DNA from: UMGS1279 sp045540715
Lineage (GTDB): Bacteria; Bacillota; Clostridia; Oscillospirales; Acutalibacteraceae
DNA: 64,000 nucleotides
Direction: 5' to 3'
Assembly: GCA_045540715.1 (NCBI GenBank)
Contig: JAZQHT010000004.1
Span: 62,001 to 126,000, forward strand
Positions 16,980 to 25,556 of this stretch are shown one piece after another (position 1 is the stretch's first letter; each line of letters starts with the position of its first letter). The notes below the pieces were generated by a model, which was not told the origin of the DNA, made no database searches, and saw only the letters and a list, made by a program, of their open reading frames with translations. The position numbers and the translations under genes are program-made.

Positions 16980-18188
16980 CTATTTGTTAACAATAGCCAT
17001 TGTATCTCTTGCGATAACTAATTCTTCATTAGTTGAAATTGCATAAACTGCAACCTTGCTGTTAGGTGTAGAGATTTTAATGTCTTTACCTTTAATTTTA
17101 TTATTTGCTTTATTAAACTCTTTATCAATTTCGCAACCTAAATAGCTCATATAATCACTAACGATTTCTCTTGTGATATAGTTGTTTTCGCCGATACCAC
17201 CTGTGAATACTAAAGCATCTAAACCGCCCATAGCAGCTGTATATCCACCAACAAACTTTGCAATTTGATAGTGTAAAATATCTAATGCTAATTGTGCGCG
17301 TTTATTGCCAGCTTCGGCAGCTTCTGTAACGTCTCTATTATCGTTTGAAACACCACTAATGCCTAAGAAACCTGATTTTTTGTTTAGGTAGTCAGACATT
17401 TGAGCTGGAGTCATATTTTCTTTTTCTGCAATAAAGGTTACAACTGAAGGATCAAGCGTACCGCTACGTGTACCCATAATAATACCGTCTAGTGGAGTAA
17501 GGCCCATTGATGTATCAATAACCTTACCGTCTTTAATAGCGGTAATAGAAGAACCGTTACCCAAGTGGCAAGTAACAATTTTCATATCTTTTTTATCTTT
17601 GCCTTCTAATTCAGCAACCTTATCGCTAACATATCTATGGCTGGTTCCGTGGAAACCATAACGACGAACTGCATATTTTTCATACATTTCGTAAGGAACG
17701 CCAAAGATATATGCTTTTTCGGGCATAGTTGAATGGAAAGAAGTATCAAATACAACAACTTGAGGTACGTCATTGCCTAATGCTTTGCGACAAGCTTTAA
17801 TGCCTAAAGCGTGTGCACTATTATGTAATGGTGCTAATGGAATTAAGCTTTCAATGTCTTCAATAACTTTATCTGTTACTAAACATGATTCTTTAAATAT
17901 TGAACCACCTTGCACAACTCTATGACCAACAGCGGCAATTTCTTTCATGCTGTCAATTACTTTAGCATCACTTTGAGTTAATGCATAAACTAATGCTTCA
18001 AATGCTTCAGAGTGAGTAGGCATTGCAATTTCAGCTTCATATTCTCTACCATCGCTAGTTTTGTGGCCAATAAAACCATCGGTACCAATTCTTTCACAGT
18101 TACCTTTTGCTATCATTTCTTCAGTTTCCATGTTGAAGAGTTGATATTTCATTGACGAACTGCCTGCATTAACAACTAAAACCTTCAT
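16980..18188 (-). CDS. ackA: Acetate kinase
   Basis: Interconverts acetyl phosphate plus ADP with acetate plus ATP, the substrate-level ATP step of acetogenic fermentation. ASKHA-fold signatures are VLVVNAGSSSMKYQL, HRVVQGG, FDTSFHSTMP, HLGNGSSITAI, GTRSGTLDPSV and FTGGIGEN. I place the start at the ATG at 18188, nine bases after AGGAG; an in-frame GTG at 18194 is too close to the SD. It is the first gene of ackA-galK-oadG-oadB. pta is not adjacent. Confidence 0.98.
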   Translation of the reverse strand: MKVLVVNAGSSSMKYQLFNMETEEMIAKGNCERIGTDGFIGHKTSDGREYEAEIAMPTHSEAFEALVYALTQSDAKVIDSMKEIAAVGHRVVQGGSIFKESCLVTDKVIEDIESLIPLAPLHNSAHALGIKACRKALGNDVPQVVVFDTSFHSTMPEKAYIFGVPYEMYEKYAVRRYGFHGTSHRYVSDKVAELEGKDKKDMKIVTCHLGNGSSITAIKDGKVIDTSMGLTPLDGIIMGTRSGTLDPSVVTFIAEKENMTPAQMSDYLNKKSGFLGISGVSNDNRDVTEAAEAGNKRAQLALDILHYQIAKFVGGYTAAMGGLDALVFTGGIGENNYITREIVSDYMSYLGCEIDKEFNKANNKIKGKDIKISTPNSKVAVYAISTNEELVIARDTMAIVNK

Positions 18189-18292
18189 TTTCACATTCTC
18201 CTAAACAAATATTTTTAAATTTTAAAACTAAAATAATATTGAAAAAAATCAGTCTATGTGGTACTATAAGCAAAAATAACCCACACTTTAAG

Positions 18293-18321
18293 ATTATAAT
18301 ATATTTTATATATCTTTTCAA
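18293..18321 (-). promoter_or_regulatory. Sigma-A promoter of the ackA operon
   Basis: Minus-strand TTGAAA (18316-18321), 17 bases, TATAAT (18293-18298). The -10 lies in an ATTATAAT palindrome, so it can also be read on the plus strand toward tmcAL, although no good plus-strand -35 is present. Confidence 0.75.
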
Positions 18322-18347
18322 GCATTTTTTGAATTAGAGGTGATTTT

Positions 18348-19514
18348 TTGAAAAGCTTTGGTATAATTGCCGAATTTAACCCTTTACATAATGGACATAA
18401 TTATATAATTAATACTGCAAAAGAACTTCGAGCTACACACCTAGCCGTATGTTTAAGCGGCAATTTTGTTCAACGCGGAGATTTAGCTATTGTATCAAAA
18501 TTCAAAAGAGCTGAAATGGCCTTAAAGTGCGGAGCGGATTTAGTTTTAGAATTACCCCTGCCCTATTCTCTTGCAACTGCAAATAGATTTGCTTTTGGTG
18601 GAATAAACATTTTAAGCCACTTTTCTGACAACCTTATTTTCGGTAGCGAGTGCGGAAATTTAGATAACTTTAACAATGTAATTGATATTTTAAATACTAA
18701 AGAATTTAAAGAAAAATTAGATGTTTATTTAAGCTCCGGCAATAGTTTTGCTTCTTCTAGATATAATGCTGTAAAAGATATAAATAACACAGTGGCAGAA
18801 ATTTTAAACAATCCAAATGATACTTTAGGCGTTGAGTATATTTTAGAGGCTAAAAAATTAAATAAACATTTTAACTTTTATCCTATAAAACGAATTGGCG
18901 CAGATCATAACGGAAACTTTAAAACTGATGAATTTTGTAGTGCAACTCATATAAGAGAAAACCTAGATATTGCTAAAGGTTATATGCCAAACTCTGCTTT
19001 TAATATCTTAAACAAAGAGATAAATTCAGGAAAAATTGCAAATATTAAAAATATTGAAAACAGTATTATTTCACACTTAAAACGTTTTTCAAGTGAGGAT
19101 TTTTTAAATTATTTAGACGTTTCAGAAGGTCTTCATAACAGAATTAAAAAAGCGGTGGATAATGCTACCACTTTAGATGAACTTTATAGTGCTATTAAAA
19201 CAAAACGTTATGCGCTTTCTAGAATTAGACGCATTATTTTATCAAGTTATTTGGCGTTAGATAAAAGCTATTATGACGTGGAAATTCCATATATAAGGGT
19301 TCTTGCTTTTAATAAAAAAGGCGAAGAATTAATAAGACTGGCAAGAAAAAACGGTGTAAAAGTAATAAGTTCGCTAAAAGCCGCAGAAGATATTAGTAGC
19401 GACGCCAAAAAGTTTGCAACCTTAGAACAAAATGCAGGTAAACTTTACGGCTTAGCTTATAACTTTAAAGAAGATTTTAACGAATATAAATATAAGGTTT
19501 ACAAGGAGAATTAA
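18348..19514 (+). CDS. tmcAL: tRNA(Met) cytidine acetate ligase TmcAL
   Basis: Forms N4-acetylcytidine at the wobble base of elongator tRNA-Met from acetate and ATP. The N-terminal nucleotidyltransferase domain shows IAEFNPLHNGHNYI with the HxGH motif, CLSGNFVQRGD, and VLELPLPYSLATANRFAFG. The start is TTG at 18348, eight bases after GAGGTG. The 388-residue length is normal. It is divergent from ackA, whose product (in the acetate direction) is the TmcAL substrate; the juxtaposition is suggestive but may be coincidence. The next gene starts one base after its stop codon. Confidence 0.92.
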   Translation: MKSFGIIAEFNPLHNGHNYIINTAKELRATHLAVCLSGNFVQRGDLAIVSKFKRAEMALKCGADLVLELPLPYSLATANRFAFGGINILSHFSDNLIFGSECGNLDNFNNVIDILNTKEFKEKLDVYLSSGNSFASSRYNAVKDINNTVAEILNNPNDTLGVEYILEAKKLNKHFNFYPIKRIGADHNGNFKTDEFCSATHIRENLDIAKGYMPNSAFNILNKEINSGKIANIKNIENSIISHLKRFSSEDFLNYLDVSEGLHNRIKKAVDNATTLDELYSAIKTKRYALSRIRRIILSSYLALDKSYYDVEIPYIRVLAFNKKGEELIRLARKNGVKVISSLKAAEDISSDAKKFATLEQNAGKLYGLAYNFKEDFNEYKYKVYKEN

Positions 19515-19515
19515 A

Positions 19516-20439
19516 ATGATTACAAAAGAAGTTGTAAGTTACAAAGAATTTGGAAATTGTTTAAAAATAAGCGACGGTTTAACCGAAGCATTTGTGACAA
19601 TTGATTTTGGGCCAAGAATTATTCGTTACGGCTTTATCGATAAAGAAAACATTATGTGTGATACAATGCACAAAACAGAAACACCGCTTTGCGGCGAAAG
19701 TTTTGACAAGCACTATTATAAGGGCGCATGCTGGAATAACTATGGTGGTCATAGGCTTTGGATTTCTCCTGAAAGCTTACCCGAAACCTACTACCCCGAT
19801 AACGACCCGCTTAAATACGAATTAACAGATAACGGTGCTGTTTTTACTCCTAAGGCGCAAACTGAAAACGGCGTTCAATACGTAATTGATATTCACTACG
19901 AAAATGAAAATTTAGTTGTTTCTCATAAAGTAATTAATATTTCTAATAATGATAAAACCTTTGCGGTTTGGGCACTAAGCGTTTCTGCATTAAATGGCAT
20001 TGAAATTTTACCTCTTAACACAAATGATACGGGTTTATTGCACAACAGACAAATTTCTGTTTGGCCTTATACTGATTTAAGAGACGACCGCATTTATTTA
20101 GGTCATAAATACGCAACCATTACTCAAAAAGACTACCCAACAAATTTAAAATTAGGTTTTAACTTAAACGAAGGCAAAGCATATTATGTTGTGAAAGACA
20201 CGACTTTTAAAGTGGAATTTGACGTAAATACCCACGGTAGATATCCAGATAACAATGTTTGTTTTGAAACTTATAGTTGTAAAGACTTTACCGAAATTGA
20301 AACCTTGTCAGAACTTAAAACGGTTAAAAGTGGCGAGTTTTTAATTCATAATGAAAAGTGGAGTCTATATAAAACACCTTGTGAATTTGATCCTAAAAAC
20401 GATGATTCAATAGATAATTTTGTTGCTAAAATTAAATAA
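19516..20439 (+). CDS. DUF4380-like, galactose-mutarotase-fold protein
   Basis: 307-residue soluble protein rich in beta strands. GPRIIRYGFIDKENI near residues 30-45 and GGHRLWISPESLPETYYPDN near residues 75-95 resemble the DUF4380 group of aldose-epimerase-like (supersandwich) proteins, where the His of GGHR is conserved. No signal peptide is visible. The gene is translationally coupled to tmcAL (stop and start one base apart, with AAGGAG in the end of tmcAL). A sugar or sugar-derivative ligand is plausible but unproven. Confidence 0.65.
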   Translation: MITKEVVSYKEFGNCLKISDGLTEAFVTIDFGPRIIRYGFIDKENIMCDTMHKTETPLCGESFDKHYYKGACWNNYGGHRLWISPESLPETYYPDNDPLKYELTDNGAVFTPKAQTENGVQYVIDIHYENENLVVSHKVINISNNDKTFAVWALSVSALNGIEILPLNTNDTGLLHNRQISVWPYTDLRDDRIYLGHKYATITQKDYPTNLKLGFNLNEGKAYYVVKDTTFKVEFDVNTHGRYPDNNVCFETYSCKDFTEIETLSELKTVKSGEFLIHNEKWSLYKTPCEFDPKNDDSIDNFVAKIK

Positions 20440-20452
20440 GAATAAAAAAATA

Positions 20453-20492
20453 AATTCCCGCCCAAAATAAAATTAAAGGTGGGAATTTTTTT
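20453..20492 (+). terminator. Terminator-like hairpin that also holds the next gene's SD
   Basis: A ten-pair stem AATTCCCGCC/GGTGGGAATT (one G-U pair), with a 15-base loop, is followed by seven T. This is a good rho-independent terminator for the tmcAL pair. The 3' arm contains GGTGGG, the only SD-like sequence for the ATG at 20493, nine bases further on. Confidence 0.8.
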
Positions 20493-20777
20493 ATGATTAA
20501 AGGCGTAAATAAAACTATAATTGAAATTAACGAATTTGACAGTAAAATGTTTGAAAAGGCCATTTTGTTTTTAAAACCAAATGCTAAAAATTTTTCAGAA
20601 ATAGGCATTAAAAATGAAGCGAGAAAATACTTAAAAACATTAGAAGATAGTAACGAGACCATTAGCATAAAAAGAAAGCAACGAAGACGAAGAGTTATTT
20701 TTAATCGCTTTATGTTAGGTTCAATAGTTTTAAGCATTTTACTAGGTATCGCAGGATTAATAGCCTATATAATTTAA
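20493..20777 (+). CDS. Small single-pass membrane protein, unknown function
   Basis: 94 residues: an N-terminal soluble part of about 60 residues (NEFDSKMFEKAILFLKP), a strongly basic patch KRKQRRRR, and a C-terminal hydrophobic helix (GSIVLSILLGIAGLIAYII). The positive-inside rule predicts a cytoplasmic N-terminus. No family is recognised. Its SD sits in a terminator stem, so expression may be low or conditional. A clear terminator follows. Confidence 0.6.
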   Translation: MIKGVNKTIIEINEFDSKMFEKAILFLKPNAKNFSEIGIKNEARKYLKTLEDSNETISIKRKQRRRRVIFNRFMLGSIVLSILLGIAGLIAYII

Positions 20778-20778
20778 A

Positions 20779-20815
20779 AAGTGATAACACGACTGTGTTA
20801 TCACTCATTTTTATT
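20779..20815. terminator. Bidirectional terminator
   Basis: Perfect stem GTGATAACAC/GTGTTATCAC with loop GACT, A-rich on the left and T-rich on the right. It separates the plus-strand membrane protein from the convergent zinc-ribbon gene. Confidence 0.88.
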
Positions 20816-21283
20816 CTCATATTCGTAATCATATAAATCTTCTTCATCAATGTCCAAAGGGTTATCGGTGTTGTATCCATTAAAAAAGTCCGGATATTTT
20901 TGAACAAAATAATCAAAAAAAGACGTAAAAATAAACATTACCGAAACGCCAATTAGTATCCAAAACCAAGGTGTTTTTATAACACTTTTAGGTTTTTCTT
21001 CCTTAATAGATTGTTGAGGAACATACTGCGGCGGAATCACCGGTTGATTTTGAGTATAAGGATTATAAGGTGGCTGCGCAGGCGGTGGCATTTGTTGCCC
21101 AAAAGGTTGATTAAAGGGTTGTTGAATGTACGGATTAACCGGTGGCACACTATTATAGGGATTAACCGGTGGTGTCTCAACATTATTTTGTTCTGTGTTA
21201 CTTATTACTTTTTGATTGCTACCACAGTTAAAACAATAAGTATCATTATCATTAATTTGCACACCACAATTTCTGCAATACAT
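20801..21283 (-). CDS. Zinc-ribbon membrane protein with Pro-rich linker
   Basis: 160 residues. The N-terminal zinc ribbon is MYCRNCGVQINDNDTYCFNC (CxxC-x11-CxxC). A Pro/Gln/Asn-rich linker with repeated PPVNPY and PYNPYTQ units spans about residues 35-90. One membrane helix (WFWILIGVSVMFIFTSFF) and an acidic tail DIDEEDLYDYEYENKNE follow. This is a common Firmicute architecture of unknown function, sometimes linked to membrane stress sensing. The start has AGTGAGGTG upstream. It is transcribed divergently from mnmA. Confidence 0.72.
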   Translation of the reverse strand: MYCRNCGVQINDNDTYCFNCGSNQKVISNTEQNNVETPPVNPYNSVPPVNPYIQQPFNQPFGQQMPPPAQPPYNPYTQNQPVIPPQYVPQQSIKEEKPKSVIKTPWFWILIGVSVMFIFTSFFDYFVQKYPDFFNGYNTDNPLDIDEEDLYDYEYENKNE

Positions 21284-21353
21284 AAAAACACCTCACTTAC
21301 GTTATTATAATATCACAAACCACACTATAATTTCAAGATATATAATTTAATAT

Positions 21354-21381
21354 TTGATTTTTTATTACTTTTAGATATAAT
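21354..21381 (+). promoter_or_regulatory. Sigma-A promoter of mnmA-apt
   Basis: TTGATT (21354-21359), 16 bases, TATAAT (21376-21381), about 30 bases before the TTG start of mnmA. Confidence 0.7.
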
Positions 21382-21410
21382 AGAATCATAGAACTTAAAG
21401 GAGAGATATT

Positions 21411-22466
21411 TTGGCAAACCTTAATAACAACGTTTTTTGCGGCATGAGCGGCGGAGTTGACTCTTCGGCTGCTGCTTTATTATTGCAAAAAATGGGTTAT
21501 AACGTTATAGGCGCAACTATGCTATTACATAACGAAAGAGATCCGAAAAAAACGTTAGATGATTTAGAAGCCGCTAAAAAAATTTGTAAAAGGCTTAATA
21601 TTGAACACAAAGCTTTGGATTTAAAGAGTGAATTTAGAAATATTGTTATTAACGACTTTATAAATAAATATAAAAACGGCTTAACACCCAACCCGTGTAT
21701 TGAGTGTAATAGAAATTTAAAATTTGGCCTAATGTTTGACATTGCAAAAGAATATAACTGCGATAGAATTGCAACCGGACATTACGCTAAAATAGAAAAA
21801 AATGGCGATAAATATTATTTAAAAAAGCCAAAAGATTTATCTAAAGACCAAACCTACGTTTTGTTTATGCTAACACAAGAACAACTGGCTCGAATAGTTT
21901 TTCCATTAGGTGATTTTATAAAACCCGAAATTAGAGAGCTAACTGCTAGTTTTAATTTTGAAAATGCAAATAGTAAGGATAGCCAGGACATTTGTTTTAT
22001 ACCAAACGGCGATTACGTTGATTTTTTAAACAAAGAAAATCTTTTTGGTAGTAATGGAGATTTTTTAGACCAAAACAACAATAAAATTGGTGTTCATAGC
22101 GGTATTATTAATTATACAATAGGACAAAGAAAAGGCTTAAACGTATCTTTTGGCAAACCAATGTATGTTTTAGAAAAGAACGCAATTAACAATACTGTAA
22201 TTTTAGGCGACAACCTTGATTTATTTAAAACAAGAGTTGAAGTTAAAAATGTTAGTTTTACTTGCCTAGATAAATTTACAAATGAACTTGAAGTTTACGC
22301 AAGACTGCGTTATAATTCTAAAGAAGCGAAAGCAAAATTAAACCAGTTAGATAACGGAAATTTTGTTTTGGATTTTGCAGAACCACAAAGAGCTGTTACT
22401 CCCGGACAATATGCAGTATTTTATGATGGCGATATTTGTCTTGGTGGAGGCGAAATTGTAAGATAA
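21411..22466 (+). CDS. mnmA: tRNA 2-thiouridylase MnmA
   Basis: Thiolates U34 of tRNA-Lys, tRNA-Glu and tRNA-Gln via adenylation. The PP-loop is GMSGGVDSSAAA. The catalytic cysteine pair lies in TPNPCIECN and DSQDICFIPNGDY. GHYAKI and TIGQRKGLNV are family motifs. The start is TTG at 21411 with AAAGGAGAG upstream. The length of 351 residues is typical. It is followed after 12 bases by apt, forming a two-gene unit. Confidence 0.97.
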   Translation: MANLNNNVFCGMSGGVDSSAAALLLQKMGYNVIGATMLLHNERDPKKTLDDLEAAKKICKRLNIEHKALDLKSEFRNIVINDFINKYKNGLTPNPCIECNRNLKFGLMFDIAKEYNCDRIATGHYAKIEKNGDKYYLKKPKDLSKDQTYVLFMLTQEQLARIVFPLGDFIKPEIRELTASFNFENANSKDSQDICFIPNGDYVDFLNKENLFGSNGDFLDQNNNKIGVHSGIINYTIGQRKGLNVSFGKPMYVLEKNAINNTVILGDNLDLFKTRVEVKNVSFTCLDKFTNELEVYARLRYNSKEAKAKLNQLDNGNFVLDFAEPQRAVTPGQYAVFYDGDICLGGGEIVR

Positions 22467-22478
22467 GAAGGTAAAGTT

Positions 22479-23003
22479 ATGAAAAATTTAAAAGATTATA
22501 TTATTACTATTCCTGATTTTCCGGAAGAAGGAATTATGTTTAGAGACGTTACAAGTATTTTAGAAAGTGCTGAGGGCTTAAAACTTGCAATCGATGAACT
22601 ATTAAAAAGACTGGATGGAATTGAGTTCGACGCAATTGCAGGTTTAGAATCTCGTGGTTTTATTTTCGGCACTCCCCTTTCTTATGCTTTAAATAAACCT
22701 TTTATTCCTATTAGAAAAAAAGGAAAGCTTCCGCGCGAAGTTATTACTAAAGAATACGAATTAGAATACGGTACTGCAGAAATTGAAGTACATAAAGCTT
22801 CTATTCAAAAAGGTATGCGTATAATCTTAATTGATGATTTGTTAGCTACCGGCGGCACTGCAAAAGCAGGCGCAGAACTAATCGAAGAATTAGGTGGCAT
22901 TGTAGAGGCTGTACTATTCTTAATAGAACTTAAAGGATTAAACGGACGCGATAAACTAAGTAACTACACCGTTAAATCTGTTGTAGAATATGATGGAAAA
23001 TAA
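22479..23003 (+). CDS. apt: Adenine phosphoribosyltransferase
   Basis: Salvages adenine with PRPP to AMP. The type I PRTase signature is RIILIDDLLATGGTAKAG near residues 110-127. The adenine-specific elements GLESRGFIFGTPLSYAL and FIPIRKKGKLP are present. It has 174 residues, typical length. It is co-transcribed with mnmA. Confidence 0.97.
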   Translation: MKNLKDYIITIPDFPEEGIMFRDVTSILESAEGLKLAIDELLKRLDGIEFDAIAGLESRGFIFGTPLSYALNKPFIPIRKKGKLPREVITKEYELEYGTAEIEVHKASIQKGMRIILIDDLLATGGTAKAGAELIEELGGIVEAVLFLIELKGLNGRDKLSNYTVKSVVEYDGK

Positions 23004-23005
23004 GA

Positions 23006-23038
23006 TAAACGCCCTAAAAATAGGGCGTTTATTTTTTA
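23006..23038. terminator. Bidirectional terminator after apt
   Basis: Stem AAACGCCCTA/TAGGGCGTTT with loop AAAA followed by ATTTTTT. The convergent phosphatase gene ends inside its right flank. Confidence 0.93.
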
Positions 23039-23509
23039 TAGATTATTCTTTTTAATATATTCTAAAAGTGCATTGCATCCTTCAAAAATATCATTATAAC
23101 AAGTCTTAAAATCTCTTGTGTACCAAGGATCTGAAACATCTCGAGAATTGCTTGTAAAATCTAATAGTTTATAAATATTACTATGCACTGATGAATTCAA
23201 AATTCTTTTCATATTAATAACGTTATATGAGTCCATACCAATAAAATAATCATATTTTTCACTATCGCTTTTCGTTAACTGAACCGCCCTTTTACCTTCG
23301 CACGAAATATTATGTAAGCTAAGTTCTAACTTAGCCGGCGGATATACAGGATTACCTATATCTCCCCATATTTCTTCGGTGCTTGTAGCAGAAGATGAAA
23401 TAAAGAATTTATGATCCAATTTTTCATTTTTAATTAAATCTTTAAAAATGAATTCTGCCATTGGTGAACGACAAATATTTCCATGACAAACAAACATAAT
23501 TTTAACCAT
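23036..23509 (-). CDS. Low-molecular-weight protein tyrosine phosphatase
   Basis: Cysteine phosphatase of the LMW-PTP/ArsC fold. The N-terminal P-loop is VCHGNICRSPMAEF, with nucleophile Cys8 and Arg14 in CX5R. The general-acid Asp lies in VSDPWYTRDF. At 157 residues it is full length. In Firmicutes these enzymes act on protein tyrosine or arginine phosphate; the substrate here is unknown. It is eight bases downstream of the Ntn-hydrolase gene and likely co-transcribed. Confidence 0.92.
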   Translation of the reverse strand: MVKIMFVCHGNICRSPMAEFIFKDLIKNEKLDHKFFISSSATSTEEIWGDIGNPVYPPAKLELSLHNISCEGKRAVQLTKSDSEKYDYFIGMDSYNVINMKRILNSSVHSNIYKLLDFTSNSRDVSDPWYTRDFKTCYNDIFEGCNALLEYIKKNNL

Positions 23510-23517
23510 AATAACTC

Positions 23518-24450
23518 CTAATTATGATAACGTATATCATTTTTCTTAAATAATTCAAACTTTATTAATTCACTAGCGTTTGTATTTGTTAAAACAGCAG
23601 CACTAACTCGATTGTTTTCGTAAGTTTTATAATAATATATTTTATTATTTAAATCAACACAAGAAGTATATCTTGTGTAAAAATATTTATTTTCTCCTAA
23701 ATTAATAGAACCTTTTGGCACGGCTACTGCATCTAAAATATGAAAGAAATGAGCAATTTTTTCATTATCTTCACAAACTGAATGTTTTAATAAAAAAGCT
23801 GTTTTTATAAAGCGAGACGTTGATGTGAAATCTCCAGGTAATCCAACCGACCCATTACCTTTTGAATTTAGTTTTGTACTAGTTTCTAACGCAGTTAAGT
23901 GATTGTATTTATTATTATTTTTAAGTTGTTCTAAAAAATCAGGCGTATTTGTTAATAGGTTAATTTTATTATCATATAAAAAAATCTCACCGTCTTTACT
24001 TTCTACCGTTACTGAATTTTTACCATCAGAAAACATAAAATGCAAACTTGTAGATTTAAATTCTTTATTAAAATCTTTACAAATTATATTTGTATTTTTT
24101 AATAAATCTTTTACTTCATTTAAATTTTTACAGCAGCGCAAAACAACTGTTAAAACTTCGAAAGGAGCAACATTTAATTTATTTTCATTAAAGTCATGCG
24201 AATAAAGATCATCATAAGCAAAATTTAACCCCGCACCTGCAATGCCGTGTTCATTAAATGCATCATAATATAACGGATAATTTTCTTCTATTATGCCAAT
24301 GCCCATTATTGCGTATTTTTTATCGGTTATTCGTTTGTCAAAAAAGACAAAATTATAATTTTGGGGTGTAATAATAAGTTTTTCATTATAGGAATATTCT
24401 AAATCTAAATTTCTTCCAAAAAAGTTTTGCATAGTAATTGCCGTACACAT
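23518..24450 (-). CDS. Choloylglycine hydrolase-family linear amide hydrolase
   Basis: Ntn-hydrolase of the bile-salt hydrolase/penicillin V acylase family. The initiator Met is followed by Cys2, the autocatalytic nucleophile (MCTAITMQNFFGRNLDLEYS). Candidate catalytic residues matching the family are Cys2, Arg13, Asp16, Asn76 (GAGLNF), Asn168 (LLTNTPDF) and Arg213 (GLPGDFTSTSRF). There is no signal peptide, so it is cytoplasmic. At 310 residues it is slightly short of the usual 320-330. All expected active-site positions are present. Whether the substrate is bile salt, penicillin V or an acyl-homoserine lactone cannot be told from sequence alone. SD GGTGAT precedes the start. Confidence 0.88.
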   Translation of the reverse strand: MCTAITMQNFFGRNLDLEYSYNEKLIITPQNYNFVFFDKRITDKKYAIMGIGIIEENYPLYYDAFNEHGIAGAGLNFAYDDLYSHDFNENKLNVAPFEVLTVVLRCCKNLNEVKDLLKNTNIICKDFNKEFKSTSLHFMFSDGKNSVTVESKDGEIFLYDNKINLLTNTPDFLEQLKNNNKYNHLTALETSTKLNSKGNGSVGLPGDFTSTSRFIKTAFLLKHSVCEDNEKIAHFFHILDAVAVPKGSINLGENKYFYTRYTSCVDLNNKIYYYKTYENNRVSAAVLTNTNASELIKFELFKKNDIRYHN

Positions 24451-24482
24451 AATATCACCAATATTAGTTTAACCGTTAAAAT

Positions 24483-24512
24483 AAAAAAACCGCTATAAAG
24501 CGGTTTTTATTT
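24483..24512 (-). terminator. Terminator of the pheA-aro operon
   Basis: Stem AAACCGCT/AGCGGTTT with loop ATAA (central bases TATA), followed on the minus strand by a T-rich run. It ends two bases after the DAHP synthase stop. Confidence 0.88.
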
Positions 24513-24513
24513 A

Positions 24514-25542
24514 TTATAAAAGATCGGCAATATCGTAAATTAGTTTTTCGGTCTTATCCCAACCTAAACATGGATCGGTAATAGATTTTCCATAGCAGCC
24601 TTCCCCTATTTTTTGAGCACCGTCTTCAATATAACTCTCAATCATAAAACCTTTAACCAATTTTTTAATATCATTATTTTGTCTACAAGAATGTAAAACG
24701 TCTTTCGCAATTCTAATTTGTTCTAAATATTTCTTACCTGAATTTGCGTGGTTTGTATCAACAATAACAGCAGGATTTAAAAGACCTTTTTCTTGATATA
24801 GTTCATTTAGTTTAACTAAATCTTCATAGTGATAGTTAGGTAAACTTTGACCATGACTATTAACAAAACCACGTAAAATTGCGTGTGCATAAGGATTGCC
24901 TTCAGAGTGCACTTCCCAACCGCGATAAATAAATGTGTGCTTATGTTGGGCCGCTGTAATAGAATTCATCATAACAGAAAGATCCCCACTTGTAGGATTT
25001 TTCATACCAACAGGACAATCTAAACCGCTTGCAGTTAGGCGGTGTTGTTGGTCTTCAACAGAACGCGCACCAATAGCTACATAAGCTAAAACGTCATCTA
25101 AATATTTTGTGTTTTCTGTATATAACATTTCATCAGCGCAAGAAAAGCCAGTTTCTTTTAGGGCTCTAATATGTAATTCTCTAATGGTTACAATACCTTT
25201 AAACATATCGGGTTTCTCATTTGGATTTGGCTGATGAAGCATACCTTTATAACCATCTCCGGTAGTTCTTGGCTTGTTGGTATAAATTCTTGGAACAATA
25301 AAAATTTTATCCGATACTTTATCTTGTACTGTTCTAAGTCTAGAAATATAATCAATAACACTGTCTTCATTATCAGCAGAGCAAGGGCCAATAATTAGCA
25401 TAAATTTATCCGACTTACCACTTAAAATATTTTTAAGTTCTATGCTTCTTTTTTCAACAATTTCAGCAAGTTCGTTGGTTAAAGGATACATTTCTTTAAC
25501 CTCCATTGGAATTGCTAATTTTCTTACAAAGTTCATATTCAT
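24514..25542 (-). CDS. 3-deoxy-7-phosphoheptulonate synthase, type I-alpha
   Basis: First enzyme of the shikimate pathway, condensing PEP and erythrose 4-phosphate. The 342-residue protein matches the E. coli AroF/G/H type: MLIIGPCSADNEDSV, PRIYTNKPRTTGDGYKG, GARSVEDQQHRL, GMKNPTSGD and VDTNHANSGK carry the PEP, metal and phosphate ligands. No fused chorismate mutase or ACT domain is present. A short N-terminal segment (MNMNFVRKLAIP) could be a feedback element, as in E. coli, but that is inference. It is the last gene of the aromatic operon, so its transcription depends on the upstream attenuator unless an internal promoter exists. Confidence 0.96.
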   Translation of the reverse strand: MNMNFVRKLAIPMEVKEMYPLTNELAEIVEKRSIELKNILSGKSDKFMLIIGPCSADNEDSVIDYISRLRTVQDKVSDKIFIVPRIYTNKPRTTGDGYKGMLHQPNPNEKPDMFKGIVTIRELHIRALKETGFSCADEMLYTENTKYLDDVLAYVAIGARSVEDQQHRLTASGLDCPVGMKNPTSGDLSVMMNSITAAQHKHTFIYRGWEVHSEGNPYAHAILRGFVNSHGQSLPNYHYEDLVKLNELYQEKGLLNPAVIVDTNHANSGKKYLEQIRIAKDVLHSCRQNNDIKKLVKGFMIESYIEDGAQKIGEGCYGKSITDPCLGWDKTEKLIYDIADLL

Positions 25543-25556
25543 AATTATTGCCTGCC

